Assembly (NCBI GenBank): GCA_045589355.1
Contig: JAZNOW010000073.1
Coordinates: forward strand, 4,942 to 68,941
Source of the DNA: RUG563 sp045589355
Lineage (GTDB): Bacteria; Bacillota; Clostridia; Christensenellales; Aristaeellaceae
DNA length: 64,000 nt
Direction of reading: 5' to 3'
In this document: in pieces, positions 40,982 through 48,398 of the stretch
Position numbering within the stretch: position 1 is the stretch's first letter
Layout: every line of letters begins with the position of its first letter
The notes under the pieces: generated by a model
What the model was told of the DNA's origin: nothing
Seen by the model: the letters and a program-made list of their open reading frames with translations, nothing else
Database searches by the model: none
Made by a program: the position numbers and the translations under genes

Positions 40982-42247
40982 TTATTTCAGCAAAGCGGCG
41001 GTTTCTTCCGCTGCGGTTTCAAGGGAAAATTCCACTTCTTCCCGGGTCTGCATGTTGCGCACTTTCACCGTGCCCCGGGCGTATTCGTCGCCGCCCATGA
41101 TGGCCACATACCTGGCGTTCACCTTATCGGCAAACTTGAACTGGGCCTTGAGGGAACGGCCGCACACGTCGCAGTCGGCCTTTACGCCGGCCTTGCGCAG
41201 GGCCTGGGTGAAGGTGAAGGCAGGCACGGCCATATCGGCGCCCAGGTTGGCCACATAGACGTCGGTGATGCCGGGGTTTTCGGGCAGCAGGCCCTGGGTG
41301 GTCAGCTCAATGAGGATGCGTTCGATGCCGATGCCAAAGCCGGCAGCAGGGGTGGCGGGGCCGCCCAGCTCTTCCACCAGCTTATCGTACCGGCCGCCGC
41401 CGCAAAGGGCCAGGCCTTCCCGGCCGGACTGCATGATGATTTCAAACACCGTCTTGGTGTAATAATCCAGGCCGCGCACAATGCGGGGATCCAGCGCGAA
41501 GGGGATGTTTGCCGCGGTCAGAAGCGTCTGCAGCTTTTCGAAGTGGCTGCCGCAGTCATCGCACAGGCAGTCCAGAATGGAGGGCGCGTCTTTCACGATG
41601 GCCTTGCACTTTTCTTCCTTGCAGTCCAGGATGCGCAGAGGGTTCTTGGCAAAGCGTTCCTGGCAGGTGGGGCACATATCGGACAGCCTTTCGCCCAGGT
41701 ATTCCTTCAGCTTCTGGTGGTACCGGGGCCGGCATTCGGGGCAGCCGATGGAATTGATGTGCACGGACAGGTTCTTCAGCCCCAGCCCGCCCAGCAATTC
41801 AAACAGGGCGCAGATCAGTTCTGCTTCCACGGTGGGTTCCTTGCCGCCAAAGCATTCCATGCCGAACTGGTGGTGTTCGCGAAGACGGCCGGCCTGGGGC
41901 TTTTCATAGCGGAAAATGGGGGCGGCCAGGTAATACATTTTGCAGGGCAGCGCTTCGTTATACAGTTTGCCTTCAATGAAGGCGCGCACGGCGCCGGCAG
42001 TGCCTTCGGGCTTGAGGGTGATGGAGCGTTCGCCCTTGTCCAGGAAGGTGTACATTTCCTTGGTGACGATGTCGCTGGTGTCGCCCACGCCGCGCTGGAA
42101 GAGCTCGGTGTGTTCAAAGACGGGGGTGCGCACTTCCCGGTAACCCCAGCGGGCGGCCAGGGAACGCATTTTTGCTTCTACATATTGCCACTGATATGCG
42201 TCCTGGGGCAGCATATCTTTTGTGCCTTTGGGTGCCTGTGTGAGCAT
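40982..42247 (-). CDS. hisS: Histidyl-tRNA synthetase
   Basis: A class II synthetase of 421 residues with PKGTKDMLP at the start, motif 2 (FRYEKPQAGRLREHHQFGMECFG), the histidine loops LDPRIVRGLDYYTKTVFE and GGGRYDKLVEELGG, and the C-terminal anticodon-binding domain (about 330-421). The ATG at 42247 follows AGGAGGG by 10 bases. An upstream ATG at 42283 lies inside the T-box terminator. It is the first gene of the hisS-aspS operon. Confidence 0.97.
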   Translation of the reverse strand: MLTQAPKGTKDMLPQDAYQWQYVEAKMRSLAARWGYREVRTPVFEHTELFQRGVGDTSDIVTKEMYTFLDKGERSITLKPEGTAGAVRAFIEGKLYNEALPCKMYYLAAPIFRYEKPQAGRLREHHQFGMECFGGKEPTVEAELICALFELLGGLGLKNLSVHINSIGCPECRPRYHQKLKEYLGERLSDMCPTCQERFAKNPLRILDCKEEKCKAIVKDAPSILDCLCDDCGSHFEKLQTLLTAANIPFALDPRIVRGLDYYTKTVFEIIMQSGREGLALCGGGRYDKLVEELGGPATPAAGFGIGIERILIELTTQGLLPENPGITDVYVANLGADMAVPAFTFTQALRKAGVKADCDVCGRSLKAQFKFADKVNARYVAIMGGDEYARGTVKVRNMQTREEVEFSLETAAEETAALLK

Positions 42248-42267
42248 AAGTTGTAAACCCTCCTGAT

Positions 42268-42491
42268 AAAAAAATACGCCCATGCCCTATGCATGGGACG
42301 AAGTTCACTTCGCGGTGCCACCCAGCTTGAAAGGCAATGCCTTTCCGCTTTCTTTTCCGTAACGCTGAAATGCGCCTGCTCTCGCAGGAGGCTCCGGGGT
42401 GTCCCATCCGTGCGGCGATGCGCTGCTTTCAGCCGGGGCGGCGCTCTCTTTGATCGCAACTGACCGGATTTCTTCCCATCATTGCCGGTGT
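42268..42491 (-). promoter_or_regulatory. T-box leader of hisS-aspS
   Basis: Uncharged tRNA binding should favour an antiterminator. The minus strand has AGAGAGCGCCG near the start of stem I and the specifier region GGGACACCCC (42405 down to 42396). The T-box motif GGTGGCACCGCG is at 42322-42311. A terminator follows, CGTCCCATGC / GCATGGGCG (42300-42277), before seven T (42274-42268). The specifier bases contain both GAC (Asp, 42403-42401) and CAC (His, 42401-42399). GAC is followed by A, the usual purine after a specifier. Confidence 0.92.
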
Positions 42492-42497
42492 TTTCTT

Positions 42498-42526
42498 ATT
42501 ATAAAAGGAAAAAACCAAGATGTCAA
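42498..42526 (-). promoter_or_regulatory. Consensus promoter of hisS-aspS
   Basis: Minus strand: TTGACA (42521-42526), exactly 17 bases, and TATAAT (42498-42503), a full consensus sigma-A promoter. Confidence 0.9.
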
Positions 42527-42794
42527 CAAAATTCAGAATTCAGAATGAAGAATTCAGAATTGGGGTTTGTTGGTGATGAAAGGCTGTATCTTTCATACAG
42601 TTTCCCGGTGAAGCTTGGGGGACGATGCGGGGTTTCACCCCTGCACCCCACCAGGGGCATTGCCCCTGGACCCTTTTTCCGGAAACAGCAATTCGTATCA
42701 CACAAACAGTTTCCCGGTGGAACAGAGCATCACGCAGACACACATTCGCAGAGGAAGATTGTATTTTTGCGAATTGGCTGCGGCACTGCCGCAC

Positions 42795-42917
42795 CACGGG
42801 CTGGGCGGCGGAACGCCGCCAACCGGATGCTGTGCATCCGGGGAAAACATGAAAAAAGATCGGAGGGAAAGCAAGCTTTCCCGGCCGACTTTTTTCAATG
42901 TTTTCATAGTGCCCGTG
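42795..42917 (+). repeat. Cloverleaf-like core of copy C
   Basis: The enclosing 7-bp stem CACGGGC / GCCCGTG surrounds GGCGGCG-GAA-CGCCGCC, CCGGATGC-TGT-GCATCCGG and a long hairpin with GAAAACATGAAAAAAG / CTTTTTTCAATGTTTTC at the base and GGGAAAGC/GCTTTCCC at the tip. Compared with copy A, the first hairpin has a T-A pair changed to C-G, and the long hairpin has a different but still complementary sequence. Confidence 0.85.
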
Positions 42918-43060
42918 TGCTTTCGTTTCGCTTTTCCAAGCAACATGCGGAAAGAAGTTTGGAAAAACAGTTGTCTGCATCGCAGGAAGGGTGCAGGGCC
43001 GATGGCCCTGCTGCGGGGTACAGGGGCTGCATAAGCCCCTGCCCCGTCATTTCCTGGAAA

Positions 43061-43091
43061 GCAAAAGAAAAGAGAGGGGCGAACCCCTCTC
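43061..43091 (-). terminator. Terminator after the phosphohexose mutase gene
   Basis: Minus-strand stem GAGAGGGG-TTCG-CCCCTCTC (43091-43072), then TTTTCTTTTGC. It lies within copy C. Confidence 0.85.
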
Positions 43092-43138
43092 TGTGATTGT
43101 AAACCAGCAATTCTGAATTCTTAATTCTTCATTCTGAA

Positions 43139-44854
43139 TTATTTCATGATTTCCTGGGCAGCAGCGGTGAGCTGAGCGTTCAGGGCATCGGTGGCTTCCT
43201 GGGTATCCGCCTTGGTGGCCACGTAGAGCTTGATCTTGGGCTCGGTGCCGCTGGGACGGATGCACAGCCAGTTGTTGTTTTCCAGTTCGAAGTAGAGCAC
43301 GTTGGACTTGGGATAATCCAGCTTTTCTTCCTTGCCGTCGGCAATGCGGATGGAGCGGCCGAAGTCCCGGATGCCGGTGACCTTCAGGCCGGCCAGTTCA
43401 GCGGGAGGATTGTTGCGCAGGTTATCCATGATGCCCTTCATCTTTTCCACGCCGTCCTTACCGGGAAGCACCACAGAATGGCCGGTTTCCTTGTAGTAGC
43501 CGTACTTGCGGTACAGCTTCTGCAGGGCGTCGTAGAGGGTTTCGCCGCGGTCCATGCAGGCGCAGGTGGTTTCGCACAAAAGCAGGGAGGCGTTGACGCC
43601 GTCCTTGTCGCGCACCTGGGTGCCGGAGAGGTAGCCGAAGCTTTCTTCGAAGCCGAAGACGAAGGTATGGTCGCCCTTTTCTTCGAACTGCTGGATCTTT
43701 TCGCCGATGAACTTGAAGCCGGTGAGCACGTCAAAGATCGGGATGCCGTAATCGTCGCAGATGGCCTTGGCCAGGTTTGTGGACACAACGGACTTCACGG
43801 CAGCGGCGTTTGCGGGCAGGGTGCCGTTGGCTTTGCGGCTTTCCAGGATGTGGCTGAGCATCAGGCAGGCGATCTGGTTGCCGGTGAGGGTACGCCAGAT
43901 GCCGTCCTTGTCTTTCACGGCGCAGCCCAGGCGGTCGCAGTCAGGGTCGGTGCCGAAGACGGTGGTGGCGCCCACTTCTTCTGCCAGCGGGATGGCCATT
44001 TTGAAGGCGGCGGGGTCTTCAGGGTTGGGCGCGGTGACGGTGGGGAAGCGGCCGTCGGGGGCTTCCTGTTCCTTGACCACAGTGACCATGGTGATGCCCA
44101 GTTCCTTAAGCAGGCGGCGCACCGGCACGTTGCCGGAGCCGTGCAGGGGGGTGTAGACGATGTTCAGGTCCGCGCCCCGCTTTTCCAGCAGTTCCGGACG
44201 CAGGGACAGGGTTTTCACCATTTCGATGTAATCATCGTCCACTTCCTTGTTGCCGATGATCTGCAAAAGGCCCTTGGCCTTGGCTTCTTCTTCCGCCATG
44301 GGCACGCATTCTTCGTACTGAAGGGCGTTGATGCTGGCGATGATTTCATCTGCCACGTCGGGGCCGATCTGCGCGCCGTCTTCGCCGTACACCTTGTAGC
44401 CGTTGTACTGGGGCGGGTTATGGCTGGCGGTGATGATGACACCGGCAGCAGTGCCCAGATGGCGCACGGAATAGGAAAGGATGGGCACAGGGCGCAGGGA
44501 TTCAAACAGGTAGGCCTTGATGCCGGCAGCGGCCAGGGTGAGGGCGGTTTCCTTGGCGAACACGTCGCTCTTGATGCGGCTGTCGTAGGCCACCACAACG
44601 CCCTTGTTTTCGGTGCCGTGGGCCTTGATGTAGCGGGCCAGGCCCATCGTGGCGCGGCGCACGTTGTATACGTTCATGCGGTTGGTGCCCATGCCCAATA
44701 CACCGCGCAGGCCGCCGGTGCCGAAGGCCAGGCTGGTATAAAAGCGATCTTCAATTTCTTTTTCGTCGTTTTCGATGGATTTCAGTTCAGCAATGGTTTC
44801 TTCATCCGCAGCAAAGCGGGTAAGCCAGCTTTTGTATTCTTCCATATAGCCCAT
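43139..44854 (-). CDS. Phosphohexose mutase (phosphoglucomutase/phosphomannomutase)
   Basis: This 571-residue alpha-D-phosphohexomutase interconverts glucose- or mannose-1- and 6-phosphates. The catalytic serine is Ser144 in TASHNPPQYNG; the metal loop DPDCDR, sugar loop GFEESFGYL and phosphate loop RPSGTEPKIK are present. The length fits the PgcA-type of Gram-positives, which supplies glucose-1-phosphate for wall polymers. The stop codon lies at the edge of repeat copy C. The upstream neighbour is the second Lgt-like gene. Confidence 0.95.
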   Translation of the reverse strand: MGYMEEYKSWLTRFAADEETIAELKSIENDEKEIEDRFYTSLAFGTGGLRGVLGMGTNRMNVYNVRRATMGLARYIKAHGTENKGVVVAYDSRIKSDVFAKETALTLAAAGIKAYLFESLRPVPILSYSVRHLGTAAGVIITASHNPPQYNGYKVYGEDGAQIGPDVADEIIASINALQYEECVPMAEEEAKAKGLLQIIGNKEVDDDYIEMVKTLSLRPELLEKRGADLNIVYTPLHGSGNVPVRRLLKELGITMVTVVKEQEAPDGRFPTVTAPNPEDPAAFKMAIPLAEEVGATTVFGTDPDCDRLGCAVKDKDGIWRTLTGNQIACLMLSHILESRKANGTLPANAAAVKSVVSTNLAKAICDDYGIPIFDVLTGFKFIGEKIQQFEEKGDHTFVFGFEESFGYLSGTQVRDKDGVNASLLLCETTCACMDRGETLYDALQKLYRKYGYYKETGHSVVLPGKDGVEKMKGIMDNLRNNPPAELAGLKVTGIRDFGRSIRIADGKEEKLDYPKSNVLYFELENNNWLCIRPSGTEPKIKLYVATKADTQEATDALNAQLTAAAQEIMK

Positions 44855-44899
44855 AGGAAAAAACCTCCCTTAACAATATGTACCTTGCAGATACCTGTA

Positions 44900-46033
44900 T
44901 TATACGTTATTTTTTGCCTGTTCGCAAGTGGTGTTTGCCCATTTCAGGCCCACAAAAATGTAGGCGGCGACACAGAGAATGTATACAATGTAGAGCAAAA
45001 GGTCGCTGATGCCGGAGCGGTCCAGCATAAATTCCAGCCCGATGATGCAGCCGGCCAGCAGCACGGTGGCAGCCAGCAGGGGGATGCGGCGCTTTTTGGA
45101 TGCCAGCGCCATGGCGGCGGGGAAGAAAATGAGCATGGCATACAGCATTTCCGCATGCACAAAGCCCCACACCATGTGGCCGTCCCGGCGCAGGCTTTCC
45201 AGGGGCACCATCAGGCAGCCAAAGAGGAAAGCGGCGTAAAGGAACAGGCGGTTTTTTGGCAGTTTGCCTTTGCTGTGCCGGTTTGCCAGCACAAGCAAAA
45301 GAATGCCGAGCATGATCACCGTCAGCAGGGCGGTATCCAGCCGGCCCTGATCGTTCACCGGAACGGAAAGCAGGGGAAGAGCCAGTTCAGGCCCCCAGCC
45401 GGCCCGGGCGTGGGAATTGGCTGCGGCAACGGCCATGGGAAAGGCCAGCCACAGGAGGGCGCCCCGGTTCAATACGTCCAGGGGCTTTTCTCTGGCGATT
45501 TTTGCCCCCAGCACACCGGCCAGGGTGATGCCGGCAAGCGCGCCCATCATCGACAGGCCCCCTTCCCATACGTTCAGCATGGCCAGGGGGGACTGAATGT
45601 CCCGGAGGTAGAAGGCGATATCCGTCAGGCAATACACAAGCCGGGAAAAGAAAAGCCCCAGGGGCACCGCAAGAATGAGGAACCACAGCAGGCCTTTGCT
45701 TTCCTTCTGATGCCTGATGCAATACACAAGAAAAAGGAGCAGCAAAAGGCCCAGCGCTGCGGCCAGGAACCGGCTGAAGGCGCTGGTCCGGAAGGCGAAA
45801 GAGGCGGGGGCGGTTTCTGTTTCCGCAGGGGCGGCAGGGGCACTGCCCAGCAGCAGGGCCATCAGCTCCGCTTCGGCGCCGGTGGCCGTTTCCGCTTCCA
45901 TTTTGGCCTTCTGTTCATAATATTCCGTCTTTTTTTCCGGCAGCATGGAGCCGTGGGTGCACAAAAACAGCACCGCCACGACGGCCAGGACAGCCATCAG
46001 CCCGGCCAGAATGGGAAGAACATGTTTCTTCAT
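44900..46033 (-). CDS. Divergent Lgt-fold membrane protein (copy 2)
   Basis: This 377-residue polytopic protein has a signal-anchor segment (5-25), an Ala/Glu-rich external linker to about residue 80, then about eight membrane segments. WEGGLSMMGALAG (156-168) lines up with WDGGMSFHGGLIG of E. coli Lgt, with Met163 at the catalytic-His position. LESLRRDGH-x4-FVH (278-293) matches copy 1 at 11424 with identical spacing. The RxGN region of Lgt is lost (ANSHARAG). The start at 46033 is set by AAGGAGG 9 bases upstream. A terminator at 46057-46092 separates it from the phosphodiester glycosidase. Function is unknown. Confidence 0.7.
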   Translation of the reverse strand: MKKHVLPILAGLMAVLAVVAVLFLCTHGSMLPEKKTEYYEQKAKMEAETATGAEAELMALLLGSAPAAPAETETAPASFAFRTSAFSRFLAAALGLLLLLFLVYCIRHQKESKGLLWFLILAVPLGLFFSRLVYCLTDIAFYLRDIQSPLAMLNVWEGGLSMMGALAGITLAGVLGAKIAREKPLDVLNRGALLWLAFPMAVAAANSHARAGWGPELALPLLSVPVNDQGRLDTALLTVIMLGILLLVLANRHSKGKLPKNRLFLYAAFLFGCLMVPLESLRRDGHMVWGFVHAEMLYAMLIFFPAAMALASKKRRIPLLAATVLLAGCIIGLEFMLDRSGISDLLLYIVYILCVAAYIFVGLKWANTTCEQAKNNV

Positions 46034-46056
46034 TTGCAGGAACCTCCTTTGGCATG

Positions 46057-46092
46057 AAAAAAGACGGTGTGCCGGTTTGCAACACACCGTCT
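46057..46092 (-). terminator. Terminator/attenuator between glycosidase and Lgt-like gene (copy 2)
   Basis: Minus-strand stem GACGGTGTG / CACACCGTC (46084-46092 and 46063-46071) followed by TTTTTT. It lies 24 bases ahead of the Lgt-like start, so the downstream gene probably depends on readthrough. Confidence 0.8.
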
Positions 46093-46099
46093 GGAAGGG

Positions 46100-46978
46100 T
46101 TATTGCCAGGTTTCTTCCGGCACGGCGCTGACCACATAGATGATATCGCTCTGCTCCCGTTCGGAATCGGTATAGTTGGAGTCGTAGTAGCGGCCGTTGA
46201 AGGTCATCACGCAGGAATTGCCGCCGTCCAGGCAGTAGGCTTCCTTCACGCCCAGGTCCTTCATGAACAGGGCCATCTGGTCGGTGGTGACGCCGATGCT
46301 TTCGTCGTTGCGGCCCTGGGCTTCCACAAACACATATTCCAGCGGGCCCACCTGGGCGATGACCATGCGGGGGGCGCGGACGGTGCTGTCAAAGCGGGTG
46401 CGGTAGGTTTCGGGCATGGGCATGATCTCGCCGTTTTTGATGAGGGTGGGGCCGAAGGTGAAGGCGTTGATGATCTGATGGCCTTCCTTGAGGAAAGCCA
46501 GAATTTCATCGGCCTTGGTGCCCACGAAGTTATGCAGGTCGCCGTTTTCGTCAATGACCAGGGCATCCTTTTCTTCGTTCAGTTCATACCGGAAGGGGAT
46601 GCCCTGACGGTAGATCAGGCCGTCTTTGCGCTGCACGTAGAAATCCCCGTTGATGGCCACCACGGCGTTCTGCCGGCGGGCCATGCGGCTGGGCCTGTCC
46701 GCCACCACCTCGTTGGGCTTGCCGGCGGTATGGGTGCGCAGCTGGGTGGGGCTTTTCACCTTGATCCAGGCGATGGAGTAGCGCACCCGGTCAATATCCC
46801 GGGTTTCCATGCGCACGGAAAGGCTTTCGTCCTCGTAGGTTTCTTTGGTGTAGCAATCGGGGTTGGCCCTGGGACCGGCGGAAAAATCCACCGGCAGGTG
46901 GTACACGTTTTCTTCCGCAAAGCAGCCCGCCGGCATCAGCAGGGCGGCCAGCAGCAGAAGGATCATCCATTTTTTCAT
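46100..46978 (-). CDS. Secreted phosphodiester glycosidase (NAGPA domain), copy 2, lipoprotein
   Basis: This 292-residue predicted lipoprotein (lipobox LMPAGC, Cys19) has a phosphodiester glycosidase domain: NGDFY (110-114), NAFTFGPTLI (171-180), RAPRMVIAQ (201-209), LDGGNS (250-255). It resembles copy 1 at 12417 throughout, including the final SDIIY-x2-SA motif. Copy 1 has an anchor segment where this one has a lipobox. It follows deoC by 19 bases and is followed by the second Lgt-like gene. The substrate is unknown; a surface sugar-phosphodiester is likely. Confidence 0.85.
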   Translation of the reverse strand: MKKWMILLLLAALLMPAGCFAEENVYHLPVDFSAGPRANPDCYTKETYEDESLSVRMETRDIDRVRYSIAWIKVKSPTQLRTHTAGKPNEVVADRPSRMARRQNAVVAINGDFYVQRKDGLIYRQGIPFRYELNEEKDALVIDENGDLHNFVGTKADEILAFLKEGHQIINAFTFGPTLIKNGEIMPMPETYRTRFDSTVRAPRMVIAQVGPLEYVFVEAQGRNDESIGVTTDQMALFMKDLGVKEAYCLDGGNSCVMTFNGRYYDSNYTDSEREQSDIIYVVSAVPEETWQ

Positions 46979-46997
46979 GGTTATTCTCCAGTTGATA

Positions 46998-47735
46998 TTA
47001 GTAGGCGCCGCCGCCGTTTTCCACGGGGTTCAAAGGGGAAGCGGTAAGGATGCCCTTGGCCAGGCGTTCCTTGGCTTCTTCCATGATTTTTACCGTGGCG
47101 GATACGCCGCAGCGCACAGCGCCGGCATTGCGGCAGGCAAGCACCATATCCAGCGTGCGGATGCCGCCGGAGGCCTTCACCCGCACCTTATCGGAAACGG
47201 CGGCGCGCATCAATTGCACATCCGCCACCGTGGCGCCGGCAGAACCGTAGCCGGTGGAGGTTTTCACAAAATCGGCACCGGCCGCTTCGCTCAGGCGGCA
47301 GGCAATTTTTTTCTGTTCGTCGGAAAGGTAGCAGGTTTCCAGAATCACTTTCAGGATGGCGTCGCGGCTATGGGCCATTTCCGCCAGTTTCTGAATTTCT
47401 TCCTGCACATAGCTTTCTTCGCCGTGGAGCATTTTGCCGATGTTGAGCACCATGTCCAGTTCCCGGCAGCCGTCATCCAGCGCTTTTTCTGCTTCGAAGC
47501 ACTTGACGCTCATGTGATGGGCGCCGTGGGGGAAGCCGATCACCGTGCAGGGCAGCACGCTGCTGCCGGAAAGACGGCGGACAACCAGGGGCATATCCCC
47601 GGGCCGGGCGCAGACGGTGGCAGTATTGTATTCCAGGGCAATATCGCAGCCTTTGATGATGTCATTTTCCGTCAGGAAGGGCTGAAGGGTGGAATGATCC
47701 AGCGTTTTGGCGATGTCAAAAAGCGTGATGGACAT
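46998..47735 (-). CDS. deoC: Deoxyribose-phosphate aldolase
   Basis: DeoC cleaves 2-deoxyribose-5-phosphate into acetaldehyde and glyceraldehyde-3-phosphate. The 245-residue TIM barrel shows the Schiff-base lysine in FVKTSTGYG and the activating lysine in VKASGGIRT. The family N-terminus IAKTLDHSTLQPFLT is present. It lies in a glycolysis-linked operon (gpmI upstream), where its product glyceraldehyde-3-phosphate would enter. Confidence 0.95.
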   Translation of the reverse strand: MSITLFDIAKTLDHSTLQPFLTENDIIKGCDIALEYNTATVCARPGDMPLVVRRLSGSSVLPCTVIGFPHGAHHMSVKCFEAEKALDDGCRELDMVLNIGKMLHGEESYVQEEIQKLAEMAHSRDAILKVILETCYLSDEQKKIACRLSEAAGADFVKTSTGYGSAGATVADVQLMRAAVSDKVRVKASGGIRTLDMVLACRNAGAVRCGVSATVKIMEEAKERLAKGILTASPLNPVENGGGAY

Positions 47736-47750
47736 GGGGCATCCTCCTTC

Positions 47751-48398
47751 TTATTTGCCTTTGCAGTATTTGGCAACATAGGCGGCGGCGGATTCGTATT
47801 CCGCCTGGGTGAGCCGCAGCGCCATGGGGGCGCAGCGGGGGGTGTGGTACAAAAGGATCATGGCCTGGTGGGGCTTGTATTGCACCTGCTGCACGTCCTG
47901 CCACAGCATATGCCTTTCCTGGGACAGGTGCATCATCTGGCCGGCCTGGTTGGGCATATTGCGGGAAGGATCGGCCGACTGGAGGCGGGCCCAGCTTTTG
48001 CGCCGGTCCGGGTCATGCCAGGTTTGCAGGTGAGCGCCCCGGGGATCCAGCACATAAAAGAGGGTCTCCCTGCCCTGAAAATACAGGAACAAAAAGGCGA
48101 TCAACAGCCCCAGCGGCAGGATGGAAAAAATCAGCGCAGGCAGATTGCCGCTCAGCGCCCGGGATGCGCCGGAGGAGCCCATCAGCAGCGCGTCCAGCCC
48201 GATGAGCACCAGGAACGTGAGGGCCACCATGCCGCACAGCGTGAGCAGGATGCCCTTCCATGCACGCCCGTCCGTCAGGGGCAGGAAGGAGGCTGTCCAC
48301 ACATTGCGCTGGGCGGCTGCCGAGGCCCGCTTGCCGCAGGCCTGGCAGGTATCGCCGGGCGATTCCGTTTTGCAGTGTTTACAATAGGAATAAATCAT
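47751..48398 (-). CDS. Zinc-ribbon membrane protein, uncharacterised
   Basis: This 215-residue protein has an N-terminal zinc-ribbon (Cys6, Cys9, Cys18, Cys21), two membrane segments (about 47-70 and 86-107) and a C-terminal cytoplasmic domain with no recognised motif. Its start overlaps the gpmI stop by 4 bases, so it is translated with gpmI. I do not recognise a family beyond zinc-ribbon, and no function is offered. Confidence 0.75.
   Translation of the reverse strand: MIYSYCKHCKTESPGDTCQACGKRASAAAQRNVWTASFLPLTDGRAWKGILLTLCGMVALTFLVLIGLDALLMGSSGASRALSGNLPALIFSILPLGLLIAFLFLYFQGRETLFYVLDPRGAHLQTWHDPDRRKSWARLQSADPSRNMPNQAGQMMHLSQERHMLWQDVQQVQYKPHQAMILLYHTPRCAPMALRLTQAEYESAAAYVAKYCKGK

Larger units (their letters stand above)
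42531..43138 (+). repeat. Composite palindromic intergenic element, copy C, with AATTCAGAATT-type ends
   Basis: This 600-base stretch lies between the hisS promoter and the pgm-like gene. At the left end lie direct and inverted AATTCAGAATT units (42530-42560) and at the right end their complement (43107-43140). Inside: GCGGGGTTTCACCCC, AGGGGCATTGCCCCT (about 42653), the TTCGCA/TGCGAA stem (about 42745-42773), GCGGCACTGCCGC (42780-42792), the cloverleaf (42795-42917), GCAGGGCCGATGGCCCTGC (near 42991) and CAGGGGCTGCATAAGCCCCTG (near 43021). No gene is seen. Confidence 0.85.

Noticed and set aside
37655..42256. Plus-strand open frame of about 1,530 codons opposite the asp23 cluster and hisS-aspS
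   Set aside because: Composition is His/Gly/Phe-rich and low-complexity, and it is wholly antisense to conserved genes.
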